This document shows positions 38,181-51,321 of a stretch of DNA of 64,000 bases, one piece after another (within the stretch, counting starts at the first letter, position 1; the number at the start of each line of letters is the position of its first letter). Source of the stretch: Linnemannia hyalina (Eukaryota; Mortierellomycota; Mortierellomycetes; Mortierellales; Mortierellaceae); the NCBI GenBank assembly GCA_019671135.1, contig JAHRHY010000004.1, forward strand, positions 2,170,001-2,234,000, read 5' to 3'. Below the pieces are notes generated by a model. It was not told where the DNA came from. It did not search any database and was given only the letters and a program-made list of their open reading frames with translations. Both the position numbers and the translations under genes were made by a program.

Positions 38181-38729
38181 CAAGCGACAGAGAGAGAATA
38201 GTAGAGAGATAGAACGAGAAACGATAACCAGGACCTTCACCCCCTTTTGCTCAGCTAATCAGGTCCCACCACGACAATACACCACCTTTCGCCACAAATG
38301 CAGGATTAGATACTTTTGTGTCGGGATAACTTTGTCTACACAACCAAAACACAAATAAACCCCCAAACAAACAAGATCCCACCGTCGATTTTTTTAGGAG
38401 TCGATCGAGGAGTCCCGCTCCTTTGCCATTCTTTGTCAATGAACCATTGAAGGATGTGGAGATGCGCGTTTGATTTTCAGAACGAGAGTTTATTGATCAC
38501 AGAGGGTCCAGAAGGACGAGGGACTCGAGTTACAACAATAGAAGCGAGTGTCAAGCAATACGAGGAGGGACAAAAGTAACGCGACATCTTGTCCTCAAAG
38601 GGTTATAGTGATTAAAGAGGCAAAGATAAGATGGGAGCAAGCAAAAAATGGAAAGGTAGAGAACCTATCATGGGGCCTCGCTTTTGCGTCATAATGGATT
38701 CATCCGAGAAGAGGATAAATGACGGCCGT
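38181..38729. other. Convergent 3' region, CHS5 (+) and histone H3 (-)
   Basis: The stretch contains the AATAAA at 38354-38359 and AT-rich 3' UTR sequence for both genes. No further gene is seen. Confidence 0.4.
38354..38359 (+). terminator. Candidate poly(A) signal of CHS5
   Basis: AATAAA lies 174 nt after the CHS5 stop in AC-rich sequence. Confidence 0.4.
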
Positions 38730-39652
<923 letters not shown>

Positions 39653-39659
39653 CTTGGTT

Positions 39660-40311
39660 GGGTTGGGGTGGGTGAGTGTGTGTGTTTGTGTGGGAGTGGA
39701 AGGGAAGGGAAAGGAAAGTTGGGAGAGTAGGAAGGAAAGAAGTGAAAGTGGCGAATTTCGGGGGTAGACTTGGTTTTATGTTCGATTGTCTGGCGAGCAG
39801 GACATCTGGACGACAAGAGAGAGGACTCAGGATTGTGTTTAGCCTGTATCTGTGTATCTCAGCATCTCAACAGGTTGTCGCCAGTTTCTCGTTGGCTTAG
39901 CCATTCCACATGGTCGTAGCTTTTCAAAGCCACCAGTGGCACAACGCCCTCCAGCCCCCCTCCCTTGTCGACCCTTCGTTTATCTTTCAAAGTCAGACAT
40001 CACTATCTATGTCATACGACCCCCACTGCGCCATCAGGAATCCAGCAAAGCTACACTCAAGAGAGGACTTGGTCGTTTGACCCGCAACCATCGGGCGAAC
40101 CCTTTTTTGTGCTCGCAACAATCGCTGCAGTTGTCCGTAGGATTTGAAGAGCGCGTTCGCAGTCACGAAATTAATGATCACATGACATCTTCATTTCACA
40201 ATGGTTCATTTTCTCATTTTCTTGTCAACCGCCGTTCGTCATTCAACTCTCACGCCTCCTACCTTCTTCTCCTCACTCCCCCCCTTCCTACTACTCAACA
40301 CTACATCAACC
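39660..40311. promoter_or_regulatory. Upstream region between histone H3 (-) and the carotenoid-oxygenase gene (+)
   Basis: This part of the divergent spacer has a G/A-rich half near H3 and a C/T-rich leader (40220-40300) just before the ATG at 40312. An in-frame ATG at 40201 would add 37 residues. I prefer 40312 because of its CAACC-ATGG context. Confidence 0.4.
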
Positions 40312-42945
40312 ATGGAAGAACTCTCCGAAGTCGAGGTCATCAAGATGGAGGACGAAAACGTCGTCGCACCCGCAGCAACATCAACCCTTATCGAGACCGG
40401 CGACGAAAACCCTACTCCCGCCACCACCCCTGCCAACGCTATTGCTCCAACTGCCGCGGACCCTCAGGACCCAGACCATTCCAAGGACGCAGCTGTCCTC
40501 CCTGCAACCACTGCCACTTCCACAACTGAGGTCATCACCGGACCCTTCAACGACGAAGATACCACTTTCCACAAGGTATACTCCTTTTACCTTTAGTTGT
40601 GTGCGAGAACAAGAGAATGAGACTCTCAATGGTCAGCCTCGTTATTGATGGAGAAACTGACAACCCCACCTGCTCCCTGCACTTTTTTTATTACAAATAG
40701 GCATTGAAGAATGCTATCTCCACAGAGACCCCCCAGGACTTGGATGTACAAGGAACTCTTCCGGACTGGCTGACAGGATTCCATTATACCCTCAGCCCTG
40801 GTATCCTTGATGTCAAGTATCCCAAGATGGTCTCGGTCCACGGCGACCTTCAGCAGGAGACCAGGACTTTCACCTTTGGCCATTGGTTTGACAAGTAAGC
40901 ATCTTTGTCTTTTAGATTTCTCGGACGTATTCTTGGTTGATACTGACCGATTCACCCCCATCGCTCACTTTGAACAATAGCATTCCACAAGTCAACCAGT
41001 TTGCGTTCTCGGGATCCGACAGCAAGATCAAGTATCGCTCGACTATGCCTGCGCACCGTGCCGAGTCAAAGATCCGTCAACACCAGGGATATCTGCCCAA
41101 CCAGCCCTCCAGCATTTTCAAGACCGATACCAACCAGAGCGTCTTCGCCAGGTTGTTGTCCACCAGCCACACTCAAGGAAAGCCCAGTCTCGAACCCTGT
41201 GGCGCGTCCATTGACGTCCTCCCTCCTTTCAATGCCGATGGTCGTCGCACCGTCTACTGCCAGAACTTTGCCAACCACGTAAGTGCATCATGACGACAGT
41301 CTGTAATCATAACAACATTTTATATTCTTCATTATTTCCGGTTCCCTCTTGGGAGGGTCCCCTGGACCCTCTTTTTGCCTCTGTGGCGCTAATACTTCAA
41401 TTATATTTAGATTCGCCTCCAAAATTGCTCACCAGCCCTTTTTTTTCTTTTCTTTGTTGTTGTTGTCGTTATGTTTTCCCTGTTTTTGACGCCCGGTTAG
41501 ATTCTGGAACTGAACACGGACACGTTGGAGAAGAGTGGTATCTTGTCTTGGGATGAGGTCAACCCTCAGTTCAAGGGCTCGCACTCTTCGCCTCATAGTC
41601 ACTTTGACCCTGTCACCAAGGAGCTGATCAATTTTACCATGGACCATGGATTCAACTCGACCCAGTATAACTTTTTCTCGATGACCGAGAAAGAACCCCA
41701 CGGATCTTTGGTTGCCTCTGTCACTGCCAAGACCAGTCACGTACACTCATTCGCTGTGACCCCCCGTTATATCATCCTGGTTGTCTCACCCCTTAACCCC
41801 TCTGATGGTGGTGTCAAGTATTCGTGGGGTGCGTCTCTTTTGGACGCCTTCACCTTCAAGAAGACCGAGCCTACCTTGTTCTACGTTGTCTCGCGTGTCA
41901 AGAGAAGACACATTGCCACCTTCAAGTCTGACGCATTCTTCTTGTAAGTTCCCAGTTGTAGGAGTATGGCACCACTGAAACAACATTTCGAGACCCTAAT
42001 AACTAACATGTTTTCATTTTTTACACCCTACGCGCTGACAGCTTCCACCATGTTAATGCTTTCGAGGATGCTGCGGATAATGTCTACCTGGACTTTTCAT
42101 TGTACGGCGATGACACTATCGCACATCAATTGAGTCTGTCGGCACTGCTGGATCGATCTGCACCTGCTTTAACCAAGCCCGAGTTCTGCCGGTTCGAGTT
42201 GGCAAATGTTCAGGCCGAGGCGCAGAGGCTAGAGAACTACAATGCTGCAATGGCAAACACTGGACCAGTTGACAAGCTTCGTGGATTCATGCGTCGTGTT
42301 AGTGTCGGTCAAGGAAACGGAGCCAGCTACGCCGTCCCTGAGAAGAACTCGAATGCGATCCCACTCGCTATTCGAATCCGTAGCACTCCTGGAGTCGAGC
42401 TGCCCAGGATCAACCCTATCTACCATGGACTCGACTACAAGTACACTTGGGGTGTTGGCATTTCGGAGCAAGGCGATGGTGATATGTACGACTGCATCAT
42501 GAAGTTGCACGTCAAGGGTGACGCCGAGCCCACCATTTGGAGCCAGGTAAGACAGGAGAACACATATTCTTTCAGTTACCAATCGATAGTGTTGAGCCAT
42601 TACTAATCCACTTTCGTTCCTCTTCTCTCTTTTCTTTCCGCGGAATAGAAAAACTGCTTCCCAAGTGAGGCAGTGTTCATCCCTCCTCCCGCGTTTGACC
42701 AGAACGAGGATGCTGGAGTGTTGGTCAGTGTGGTCTATGACGCCGAGGCCCATCGATCGTTCATCTTGGTTCTGGATGCCGCGGATCTTAAGGAGAAGGC
42801 GCGCGCCATGCTGCCCGAGGTTGTGCCTCTGTCGTTCACAAACGGCTGTTTTGCGGCTGGCGATATCAGCCGGGGCATGCAGATCGCTGCGGCTGCGACG
42901 TACTTCAGCGATGACGAAGATGAAGGCGATCAATACGACGATTAA
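40312..42945 (+). CDS. Carotenoid cleavage oxygenase family protein, fourth iron-ligand His not evident
   Basis: The family (RPE65/BCO/CCD) uses four His to hold Fe(II) and cleaves carotenoid double bonds or isomerises retinoids. Exons: 40312-40575, 40701-40894, 40981-41278, 41501-41943, 42042-42546, 42649-42945 (666 aa). A disordered acidic N-terminus of about 80 residues precedes the seven-bladed propeller. Start of the fold: VQGTLPDWLTGFHYTLSPG. Ligand motifs: SSPHSHFDP (H284), SHVHSFAVTPRY (H334) and FFHHVNAFE (H402) are present. The last motif, normally like PxxFHG, reads VPLSFTNGCF (residues 627-636), with Thr-Asn where His is expected. The middle of the protein carries an insert (about 465-500, GFMRRVSVGQGNGASYAVPE). 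It could be a real oxygenase with a shifted ligand or a non-catalytic sensor/binding homologue. AATAAA lies at 43059. Confidence 0.85.
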
Positions 42946-43170
42946 AGAAAACACCTTTGATATTACTCGCACCTACAATTCAGTTCAAATACCCTTCCCA
43001 CTTATCTCTGCATCCTTTTTTCTTGACATTTTCTTTGCAACATACGCTGTTCATTTTGAATAAAAACATATCCAACATACTGAAACCCCATCTTGTGATC
43101 GTTGAATGGTTATTGACAACGCTACTGTCGAGCGCCAAGTGCAGGGAGGAGGAGAATAGGCTTTCCCTTC
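42946..43170. other. 3' region of the carotenoid-oxygenase gene
   Basis: The probable poly(A) signal AATAAA at 43059-43064 sits in AT-rich sequence. No gene is seen. Confidence 0.45.
43059..43064 (+). terminator. Candidate poly(A) signal of the carotenoid-oxygenase gene
   Basis: AATAAA lies 114 nt after the stop at 42945. Confidence 0.45.
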
Positions 43171-43173
43171 GTC

Positions 43174-44150
43174 CTACAGATGCTCAGAGCATTGGAACTG
43201 AATCTGATGCTGCTGGAATTGATCATGAACTGGCATATCATCAAACTCACTCTTGAGACCTGCGAGAGCTTTAAACTGAAACGCACCGTCCACAACCCCC
43301 AAAGCGGTTCTGCGGCTAGTACTGCTCCCCATCGTCCGCGGTATCTCTCCTCGATACCTGCCTTGAAAGCATCTTCGGTACCTGCCTCGAAATCCTCCTC
43401 TTGATCCGCTTCGATATCCTCCCTGCATCAGCTGCCGTTGCTGTAGTCGTTGATCATGTAATACGTCTGCAGCTTCCGGAACTCTTCCCCTCAGCCAAAC
43501 ATACACCCCCTCTCTTCCTCCTAATTCAGCATGCTCTGTCGCGGTTTCGCGTTGTTTTCGTTCCAGAACCTTCCCCCCCCCCCCCCCCTTTCTCCATTTC
43601 CTTCTCCTTTAGAGCGGCGGCGATGATAGTAGCGTGAAGAAGGAGTTCGGCAGGGTCTCGGAAGAGGGGTTATAACTGGTTCCGGTGATGGGCGCAGAGG
43701 GTATGGAGTTTTGTTGTTGTTTTTTTTGGAGTTGGCGGTAGTACAGGTCTTGTTCTGCGCGTGGGGCGTGACTGGAAAAAGGGTGGTGGTAAGGGTTTCA
43801 AAGGCGTCGGTTTTGAAAACTTGTCCTTTAATGACAAAAGGGGGGGAGGAGAGAAGCAAACTGGGAGTAGGTGGATGGTGTCTGAATGCGATCTTCGACT
43901 TTCTTCATAGGTTGAGGGGGTGAGAGTATGAAGGAAGGGGTTTTCGGGATGGCGGTGGGAGGAGGGGTTTTTTATTATGACTGTAAAGTGTGTAGGTGCT
44001 TTGGTGAGAAGAGAAGAGAACGAGGAAAGGAAAACGCGAAAAGAGCCAGAAAGATCGAGTCTCAATGTGGCAAGCTCAAACGAAGAGGGAAAACAGGCTT
44101 CTCTGCCACGTGTAAAGCAGATCGGGCAAATACGATGACCACATAAGAAA
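43174..44150 (-). pseudogene. Possible decayed gene with several frameshifts (weak NOP53 resemblance)
   Basis: On -, coding-like protein segments appear in changing frames with no splice sites between them. Examples are ITGTSYNPSSETLP, then in another frame PAELLLHATIIAAALKEKEM, then after a 16-G run (+ strand C16 at 43573-43588) KVLERKQRETATEHAELG, then REDIEADQEEDFEAGTEDAF in a third frame. The order of a SYNPS motif, an LL-helix and charged coiled coil is reminiscent of NOP53/GLTSCR2 ribosome-assembly proteins, but the match is weak and the conserved NOP53 end is not visible. It could be a pseudogene, a gene with sequence errors in homopolymers, or chance. No intact product can be given. 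Confidence 0.3.
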
Positions 44151-44217
44151 AGTACATATATTGGTCGCATTTTATTCTTTTAGTCGGTGATTACAATCAA
44201 CAATGAGTTCATACTGT

Positions 44218-46011
44218 TCAAGCTTGGAGGCCGAGAGCCTTGCAGGCCAGGTAGGCAGCAATGGCACCACCGACACCACTGCCGTCCTCAGCATTGATGA
44301 GAGAAATCTTGGCAGTGACGGTGGCGGCATCAAAGATCTCGTTCAGGGCACCCTCGAGGTGTTGGCGGAAGTTGGGGTATTTGTTGAATAGACTACCATC
44401 GATGCCAATAATGACCTGGTGAGGCTTGGAGAGCAACTCGCGCTTCTTGATCAGGGCTGCGATACCGACCGAAGAAAGTCTGGCCGCACGGGCCGAGATC
44501 AGCTGGCAGACATACTTGATCGTCTCACGGTCGCTTTGCGAGGTCTTCAGGTTGTACATGGTCTGGAAGTGGTTGCCGACTGCCTGGAGGTCTGCAGATG
44601 TATCTGCCTCAATACCGCCCATCATCGCGCCGTCGAACCGCTCCTTGATGGCAAGATCACCCAGCTCGGCATCCGTCTTGGGTGTTCCAGAAGCGCCCTC
44701 CACAAACAGATTTCCATGCTTGGCGAGATCATGCAACACAATGCGTGCGAGTTCAGAGATGTAAAGACCCGAGACCACCTTCTCGTAGAGCTGCTTGCCA
44801 GGCTGACTGCTGCGGCTGTCGAGGTATCGGTCATAGTCATTGGAGGGAAGCGCGCCCGAGACGTTACCGAATGCGCCCCATTCGGTGTTGATGACCTGGT
44901 GGCCGGTGTGTGAAGTAAAGTTGGCGGAGTCGGGACGGATCTTTGTGATCTGGGACTGGTCCTCGAGGTAGGCGCAGTTGGTGCCAGTTCCAAAGATGAT
45001 GCCGACCTCACAGCCTGGGTGCTTGTAGGTGGTCGCCAGGAGAGTTCCGACGGTGTCGTTGATGAGCGCGTTGACTGTAATGGGGAGGTTCTTGGCGTCG
45101 ATGCAATCCTGCAGGACCTTGACCACATCCTTTCCAATCACATCCTTGCCATGGAAACCTAAGAAATGAGTATTATTCGATCTATTGCGTCAGTCCGAGA
45201 GTTCTTTTTTTTTTTGCAGAGTGCATCTGAATCACGAAAGGAAAGTGGGTTGAGAAGAAGTGTTTTACCCTTGGTCCAGTTGAGAAGTTTGCCGACGTTA
45301 ATATCCAACTGCTCGCAAGGGAAAGAAAACGTCATTCCTAGAGGGTATTTCTTATCATCTTCATGGACAGCGCCATGGCAATCCGAGGCCAAGAACTCTC
45401 CAATCCTGTCGGCGATCCATGCAAAAAGCTCAGAACCGGGACCCTTCTTGAGGGCATCGGAGATGGTCCACTTTTTGTGGATGATGTCAAAGTTGCCGCC
45501 GCCAAAGAGTGTCGTCCTGCAGACGCGAAGGTTCGTTCCACCTGTAAGAAAAATTTGTCTTTCGTGTTAGGTAAGGGTTCAAGAAGTTGTATGATAAGAG
45601 CGAGTGGACGGATGATGTTGTTGATGGCGTTCTGCTTACCAAGATCGAGAGAAAGGATGACTCCTTTCTCCTCGCCAGTCGGCAACTCATAGACGAATGT
45701 GGGAATCATTGGCTATTTCCCAAGAGCGCGGAAAAAGGGTCGGCCAAAAATAAAATCAGTGAGATAAAGTGAGATAGAGATAAGGATTTCTTGCTCAATG
45801 TACGCGTGCAAGAGCAGGAAAAGACAAAGAACAAAGGCGACAAAAGGCAATAAGAAAAAGGTTACTGTACCATCTTTTGCTCGTAGTTGAGGCCCTCGTG
45901 AAGCTCGCTGATAAACTGGTTGACAAGGTCATCGTATGCAGAGATAGGGAAGGCAAAGTCCTTGGTGAGCCTGAAGATCACCTCTGGGTTGGCATTCGCA
46001 GTCGACGACAT
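44218..46011 (-). CDS. Hexokinase
   Basis: This cytosolic enzyme (475 aa) phosphorylates glucose and other hexoses with ATP, the first step of glycolysis. Exons on -: 46011-45871, 45712-45640, 45541-45269, 45158-44218. Motifs in order: phosphate 1 LSLDLGGTNLRVCRTTL, sugar-binding LGMTFSFPCEQ, KGFHGKDVIGKDVV, phosphate 2 INDTVGTLLATTYKHPGCE, GIIFGTGTNCAYLE, NTEWGAFG, and the adenosine site IIGIDGSLFNKYPNF followed by EDGSGVGGAIAAYLACKAL. Length is normal for a fungal hexokinase. The second exon is 73 nt and its end splits the phosphate-1 motif. No regulatory yeast-Hxk2-type N-terminal motif is obvious. It is divergent from DUG2. Confidence 0.97.
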
Positions 46012-47056
46012 TGATTGTTTTTTAGAGGTGGAAGAAATGGAAGCGAAGGAGGAGGAATGAGTGGAGAAAAAGTTGATCAGAATCTCTTGGACGGATGAGT
46101 GGAGAAAACGTGCGTTGGTCGAAGGTCGAGAGTCGTGGTTGAGGCAGAGGCTGGAGGGGGAAAGGAGAAGAGAAAGAGGAGGGAGACGAAAGACGAAAGA
46201 CGAAACACCTTTTTAAAGAGAGACGCGACGCCCCTTCACTCTCTCTCTCTCTCTCTCTCTCAATTATTGTCCGCTTACTCACACTCACTTCTCACCACCT
46301 GAATAAGCAACCTTAACAGCGGCTTATCTCTTCTTCTCCTTTGCCACCTTTGTCATTCATCCTCTCTCACCATCGCTTCTTGTCTCTGTTTGCTTTTCTA
46401 GCTCGACTTGGGACATACTCTCGTCTTCAACGCCCCCTCCGTCCTTTATCTGCAAATCTAAACACATCGGCTACGGGCCATGGTCCTATGGATGATCCGT
46501 CCTAGACAGACATACTGCTCTTAGCATGCATCTCAATTATCAAGCCGACAAAAACGCGTGGAATTGACCGATATCCTCTAGAGAAAGGATTCGGTGCTCT
46601 CGGCTCTCTATTCTCGCAAGACTCTTCTTGCCATGACTATATTTCCAGTCGAAATATCCCTTGAGGATCGCTATCAAGAACACGCAGATTCATTGGTGTA
46701 TGACAGAATGACAGAATGGAACGTGTCCTTCAAAGCCTAAGGCAAGGTTCGAAAGACGCGGTGGCAGCCGCAAGTAAAGATCGCAGCAGCTGCAGTGGTA
46801 GTTTCACCCTATCTGCACAGGGTGGATCCCCTAACCCTGCATCATCTCTTGAAAGTGGCTGAGGCCTGTCATTCAAAAATCCTCTTCCCTTCCCTTTGGC
46901 CTTGCCTGAACTCAAAAAGTCCTTCTTCCTTTGCTCCTCTTCTCCCCTTCTTCCTTTTCTCGCGCCATTCATTACTCTTCCTCTCCTCATAGCCCATCCT
47001 TCACTGCCTCATTTCAGCTCTACATATTCTTAATACACTTGTCAACCTGCCTTGCC
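46012..47056. promoter_or_regulatory. Divergent spacer, hexokinase / DUG2
   Basis: The roughly 1-kb region has a (CT)n run at about 46238-46261 in front of hexokinase. A pyrimidine-rich stretch (46860-47000) lies before DUG2. No gene is seen. Confidence 0.45.
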
Positions 47057-50000
47057 ATGCCAGACCGTCAGACCATGTGTACGTCTTTTCTTCGTCTGTG
47101 ATCACCCATCCGGAAAAAAAATACTAGTGATCACAAACATAACTCAAACCTCTTGCCTTTTTTTTTGCGTGAATGAATTGAATGTAGCGAGCCTCTCTCG
47201 GAGCTCATCGATGCATACCCTGAACAGCAACTCGTCTAGCTGCCTGCACACGCTGACTCAGGACGAAGATTCTGTTCTTTCGTTGGCAGCGACCGAGAAG
47301 CTGTTGTTCAGCGGAGGTCAAGGTGCCCATGGCTCGGATATTCATGTATGTGACCCTCTCTCTTCTTGGACTCTTTTCCCCACTTTACTTTGACATCCAA
47401 TTTCAGCGTGCACCTCTTACCCAATCCCCCACTCTGTACTCGTTGACTTGCAACTTTAAAAATGTCGTGATTGTGTGTCAGTCAGTACGCAACCAAAGAA
47501 AAGGCGGACCTATTTTTGAGCATTTGGATCCGATGGACAGATACATATCTCATCTAAACCATTCTCATTCTTACATCTCGTATAACAACCTCAAACAGGT
47601 CTGGGATCTGGAGCACTTCCGTCTCAAGACCAACCTCAAGGGTCACCTCGGAAGTATTCTCTGCCTCACCCTCCGCGACGATGGCAAATGGCTCTTCAGT
47701 TCCTCAGGTAACCCTCAATTGCTCGCTGTCATGGTCTTCCCGCTTGAATGTATGTGAGAAACGAATACCAAATCCAATTGATCGCCCAATTGACCCTTAC
47801 TTCGATAACAACATAGGCGACGGTACTGTCAGGGTCTGGGATACGGAAACATTCAAATGCATCTATCATATTCACTCGAGCCAGGATGTTGGAGACGTCT
47901 TCTCAATCGTCTTTTCGTCTTCTTTGAGCACCCTGTACATTGGCTGCCAAAACACCAGCATCCAGGTACGAGGAAGGAAAAAAAGTCTTGTTGTATTGCT
48001 CAGCTGCTATCCTTCAGGAAAAAAGACGCCATTGCTCAAACGTTTCTTTTTCTTCTCATGGATATAACTCTTTTTTTAGTGGTTCGATTTTTCGGATGCC
48101 AGGCAAGACGTGCCTCACTCCCACAACATCACTCACACTCTTCGCAGCCATAACACGCCTCAATTCTTTCAAGGACGAGCCAACACAAAGGAACTCGAGG
48201 AGCAGGTCACCCGATGCAGCATTCCCGACTCATCCATCTACCAAAACAGCCATTTCGGATATGTCTACTGCCTCTTACTCGGGAAGGTTCCCAACGTCGA
48301 AGGTGAAATCTTGTTCTCGGGATCAGGCGAAGGCGACATCAAGGTACACCACTCGTTGTTTTCTGCCCAGAGACCTGTATCAATGTGGCGATGCGTACAA
48401 CATCACCAACCTTTGACATTTTCTTCTATATAGCTGTGGAAGTTGCAAAAGGGCAAGCCAATTGAGCCATGGAAGACACTGAAGGCTGGTGTGGATGCGA
48501 GTACGCTGACACTGGCACTCCACGATGGCTTTTTGTTTTGTGGATCGCAAGGAGGAAACATCAAGGTACAGCACCGGTGGCTATCGACTTCTTCTTGGAC
48601 ACAAGGCTTGTTGACAATATTCAGGTGCTAATACCTTTTCTTTCTATTGACATTCAGATTTTTGACCTGGAAACTTTTCAATTGATTCGGTCTCTTATTG
48701 CCCATGAGGTGAGAACCGTTGTCCTTTCGCATCCGGTACAATTCTGGACCATGAGGAGATAATCTATCAGCCATATCTAACGCCCTCTTCATATTTTTCA
48801 CGTCAGGACGATGTTCTTGCATTGGTAGTACGAGGCTCCCAAGTGTATAGTGCATCTGCGGATGGCGTCGTCAAGGTACCCAAATGGTGTGATTTAACCC
48901 AATGCATAGTACTGCATGGTATAAGTTGTAGCATGAAAATTTTAACTTGTTAGTTTCTGCTCATTTTTTTCATTCTCGATAATTTTAGCAATGGAATCGA
49001 AGCTTTGAGCCATTGCAGACATGGAACGATCACAGCGGCAGTGTGCTCTCATTAACCAGCACCCAGGACTATCTCATCAGCGGAGGCAGCGACAAGTTGA
49101 TCAAGGTATGCTGGCCAGAACAATACTATGGAATCGATGCTAGTTTGTTTGGCATTCGTACTCATTTTCTGACCATTTGTGTCTTCTATCTCGCTATCGA
49201 TAGCTGTGGGCAATTGCTAAGGGTAACCCTCAGCCTGAATCAGTTGACTCTGCTGCAGAAGGTACAACTTTGAAGCACTATGTGGATCGCAAATGCCATG
49301 TAGTCATGCTGAGAAGACCAATACATTAACACTCTGTCCTTCTTGCTTGTAGATGTGATGCTGTATGCGCTGGAAAAGTGGATTTCGATGCCGACGGTTT
49401 CTGGAGTACCAGCTCAGTTGGAAGAATGTCGTCGTGGAGCAAAGTTCTTGAAGGCCGTGCTGCAACAGCTGGGTGCAGAGTCACGGTTGATTCCAGGAGC
49501 TCCAGGACACAACCCGTTGGTGTATGGACAGTTCAGTGCTCGCGCCGACAACCCAGACAAACAGGGACGTCCCTTAAACGTCCTCGTCTATGGACACTAC
49601 GATGTCATCGCTGCAGACATCAAGAAGTGGGACCACCCACCATTCAAGCTAACCGGTATGTGCTCGTTATTCAACTGAACTGGTCAACTGGTCATCTTAT
49701 TATCACAACCTAATCATGGTTTATTTCCTATATCACTTCATGTAGGCAAGGATGGCTACTTGTATGGAAGAGGAGCATCGGATAACAAAGGACCAATTCT
49801 TGCTTGCATTTTCGCAGCAAGTGAATTGCAGGAGCAGCAACAACTGGATGTTAACGTCAAGTTTTTGATCGAAGGCGAGGAAGAGAATGGAAGTGTTGGC
49901 TTTTTCCAAGCAGTAGAGCAGAACATCAAGCTGTTTGAGGAGGCTGATGTTATTCTTCTCAGGTAAGCAACTCAGCTTAGTCCTCGATTTTTCCAGGTTG

Positions 50001-51321
50001 CTTATGATCCCGATTAATTATTTAACCTGCGATATCTGTCATCGTCGGATAATAGTAACTCATACTGGTTGGGCGAGGATATCCCCTGCTTGACATATGG
50101 ACTCCGCGGAGTCATTCACTCGACATTGACAATCAACAGCAAGAACGTCGACTTGCACTCTGGTGTCGATGGAGGAGCTGTGTCTGAGCCATTGATTGAC
50201 ATGGTCAAGGTCCTCTCTGAGCTCGTCAACCCTGACAGGACTGCCAAGATCCCAGGTACGTCAAACTTGCATGTCCTGCTGTAGAATCGACTGTGATGAA
50301 CCTTACTAATGTTCTTGTTTCCTTCTCACCTCCTTGAATAGGATTCTATGATTGCATTCGGCCATTGACGTCGCATGAGGACGCTCTGTATGACCCTATT
50401 GTCGAAGACATGTTCAACAACCCTTCAGGACAGAGACACTGGGACCCCTTGGCAACGGGTGTGACAAAAGAAGAGTTGAAGAAGAAGCTGATGGCACGTT
50501 GGAGAAACCCCTCGTTGACGATTCACCAGGTCGACGTCTCTGGACCCAAGAACAGGACTGTCATCCCTCGGTCGGCCAAGGCTTCTGTCAGTATGCGTAT
50601 TGTCCCAGATCAAGAAGTTACCGACATTACAAAGTCGTTTGAGGAGCACGTCCGCAACGTTTTTGGTCAGCTTGATACTGAGAACGAGATTGAGGTAAAT
50701 GCAAGATAGATTCAGCGGCAGCATGCGCGCTCTTTTCGTTTTACGGTTGCCTCTGTTGTTTGTGTTTTAGTTGTCGTTGATTACCATTTTTAGTGTCGAT
50801 GCTGGCCTTTTTGACCACAATAAGCAACTCACCCCTTTATTAACTGTTGTCAATTCTTTTTTCCTCGTCTACTAGATCGATATCAAGGTGGTTGCAGATT
50901 GGTGGTTGGGTGACACGGAGGACAGGTTTTTTATGGCTGCCGAGTCGGCTATTGAGCAGGAATGGGGACAAAAGCCTTTGTACATTCGTGAGGGAGGATC
51001 CGTCCCCGCTATCCGTTGGTTGGAGAAGCGCCTGAAAGCTACCGCGGTTCACATCCCCATGGGCCAGGTAATGAGATTGAAGCAAGGAATAGAACGAATA
51101 CTGCGCAAAACGTACCCTTGACGAACACGACTGTGCTAAATATGCATTGCCTCCTCATCGCCATGCATGCTAACTATTCTCGTTTATTCCCTTCTTTGTC
51201 AACATAGTCTTCTGACCAAGCGCATTTGAACAACGAGAGGATTCGACTCCAGAACCTGAACTCTGGTAAGAGAGTGATCAAGGCTTTCCTGAAGGGCCTT
51301 CGTACCCTGGAGACTGCCTAA
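47057..51321 (+). CDS. DUG2: Dug2-like glutathione degradosome subunit (WD40 plus M20 peptidase)
   Basis: In yeast Dug2 joins Dug3 to open the gamma-glutamyl bond of glutathione in the cytosol. The model has 16 exons and 835 aa (yeast Dug2 is 878): 47057-47078, 47188-47345, 47599-47707, 47817-47965, 48080-48343, 48434-48565, 48658-48708, 48807-48875, 48989-49105, 49204-49261, 49353-49655, 49746-49962, 50056-50255, 50342-50694, 50876-51067, 51208-51321. The N-terminal half (about 1-385) is WD40 blades (GTVRVWDTETF, IKLWKLQKG, IFDLETFQLI, SGGSDKLIKLW). The C-terminal half is an M20 metallopeptidase: VLVYGHYDV (His, Asp), LYGRGASDNKGP, FLIEGEEENGS, HSGVDGGAVSEP. Exon 1 encodes only seven residues plus one base, so the start is less certain. 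Poly(A) signal AATAAA at 51338. Confidence 0.93.
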
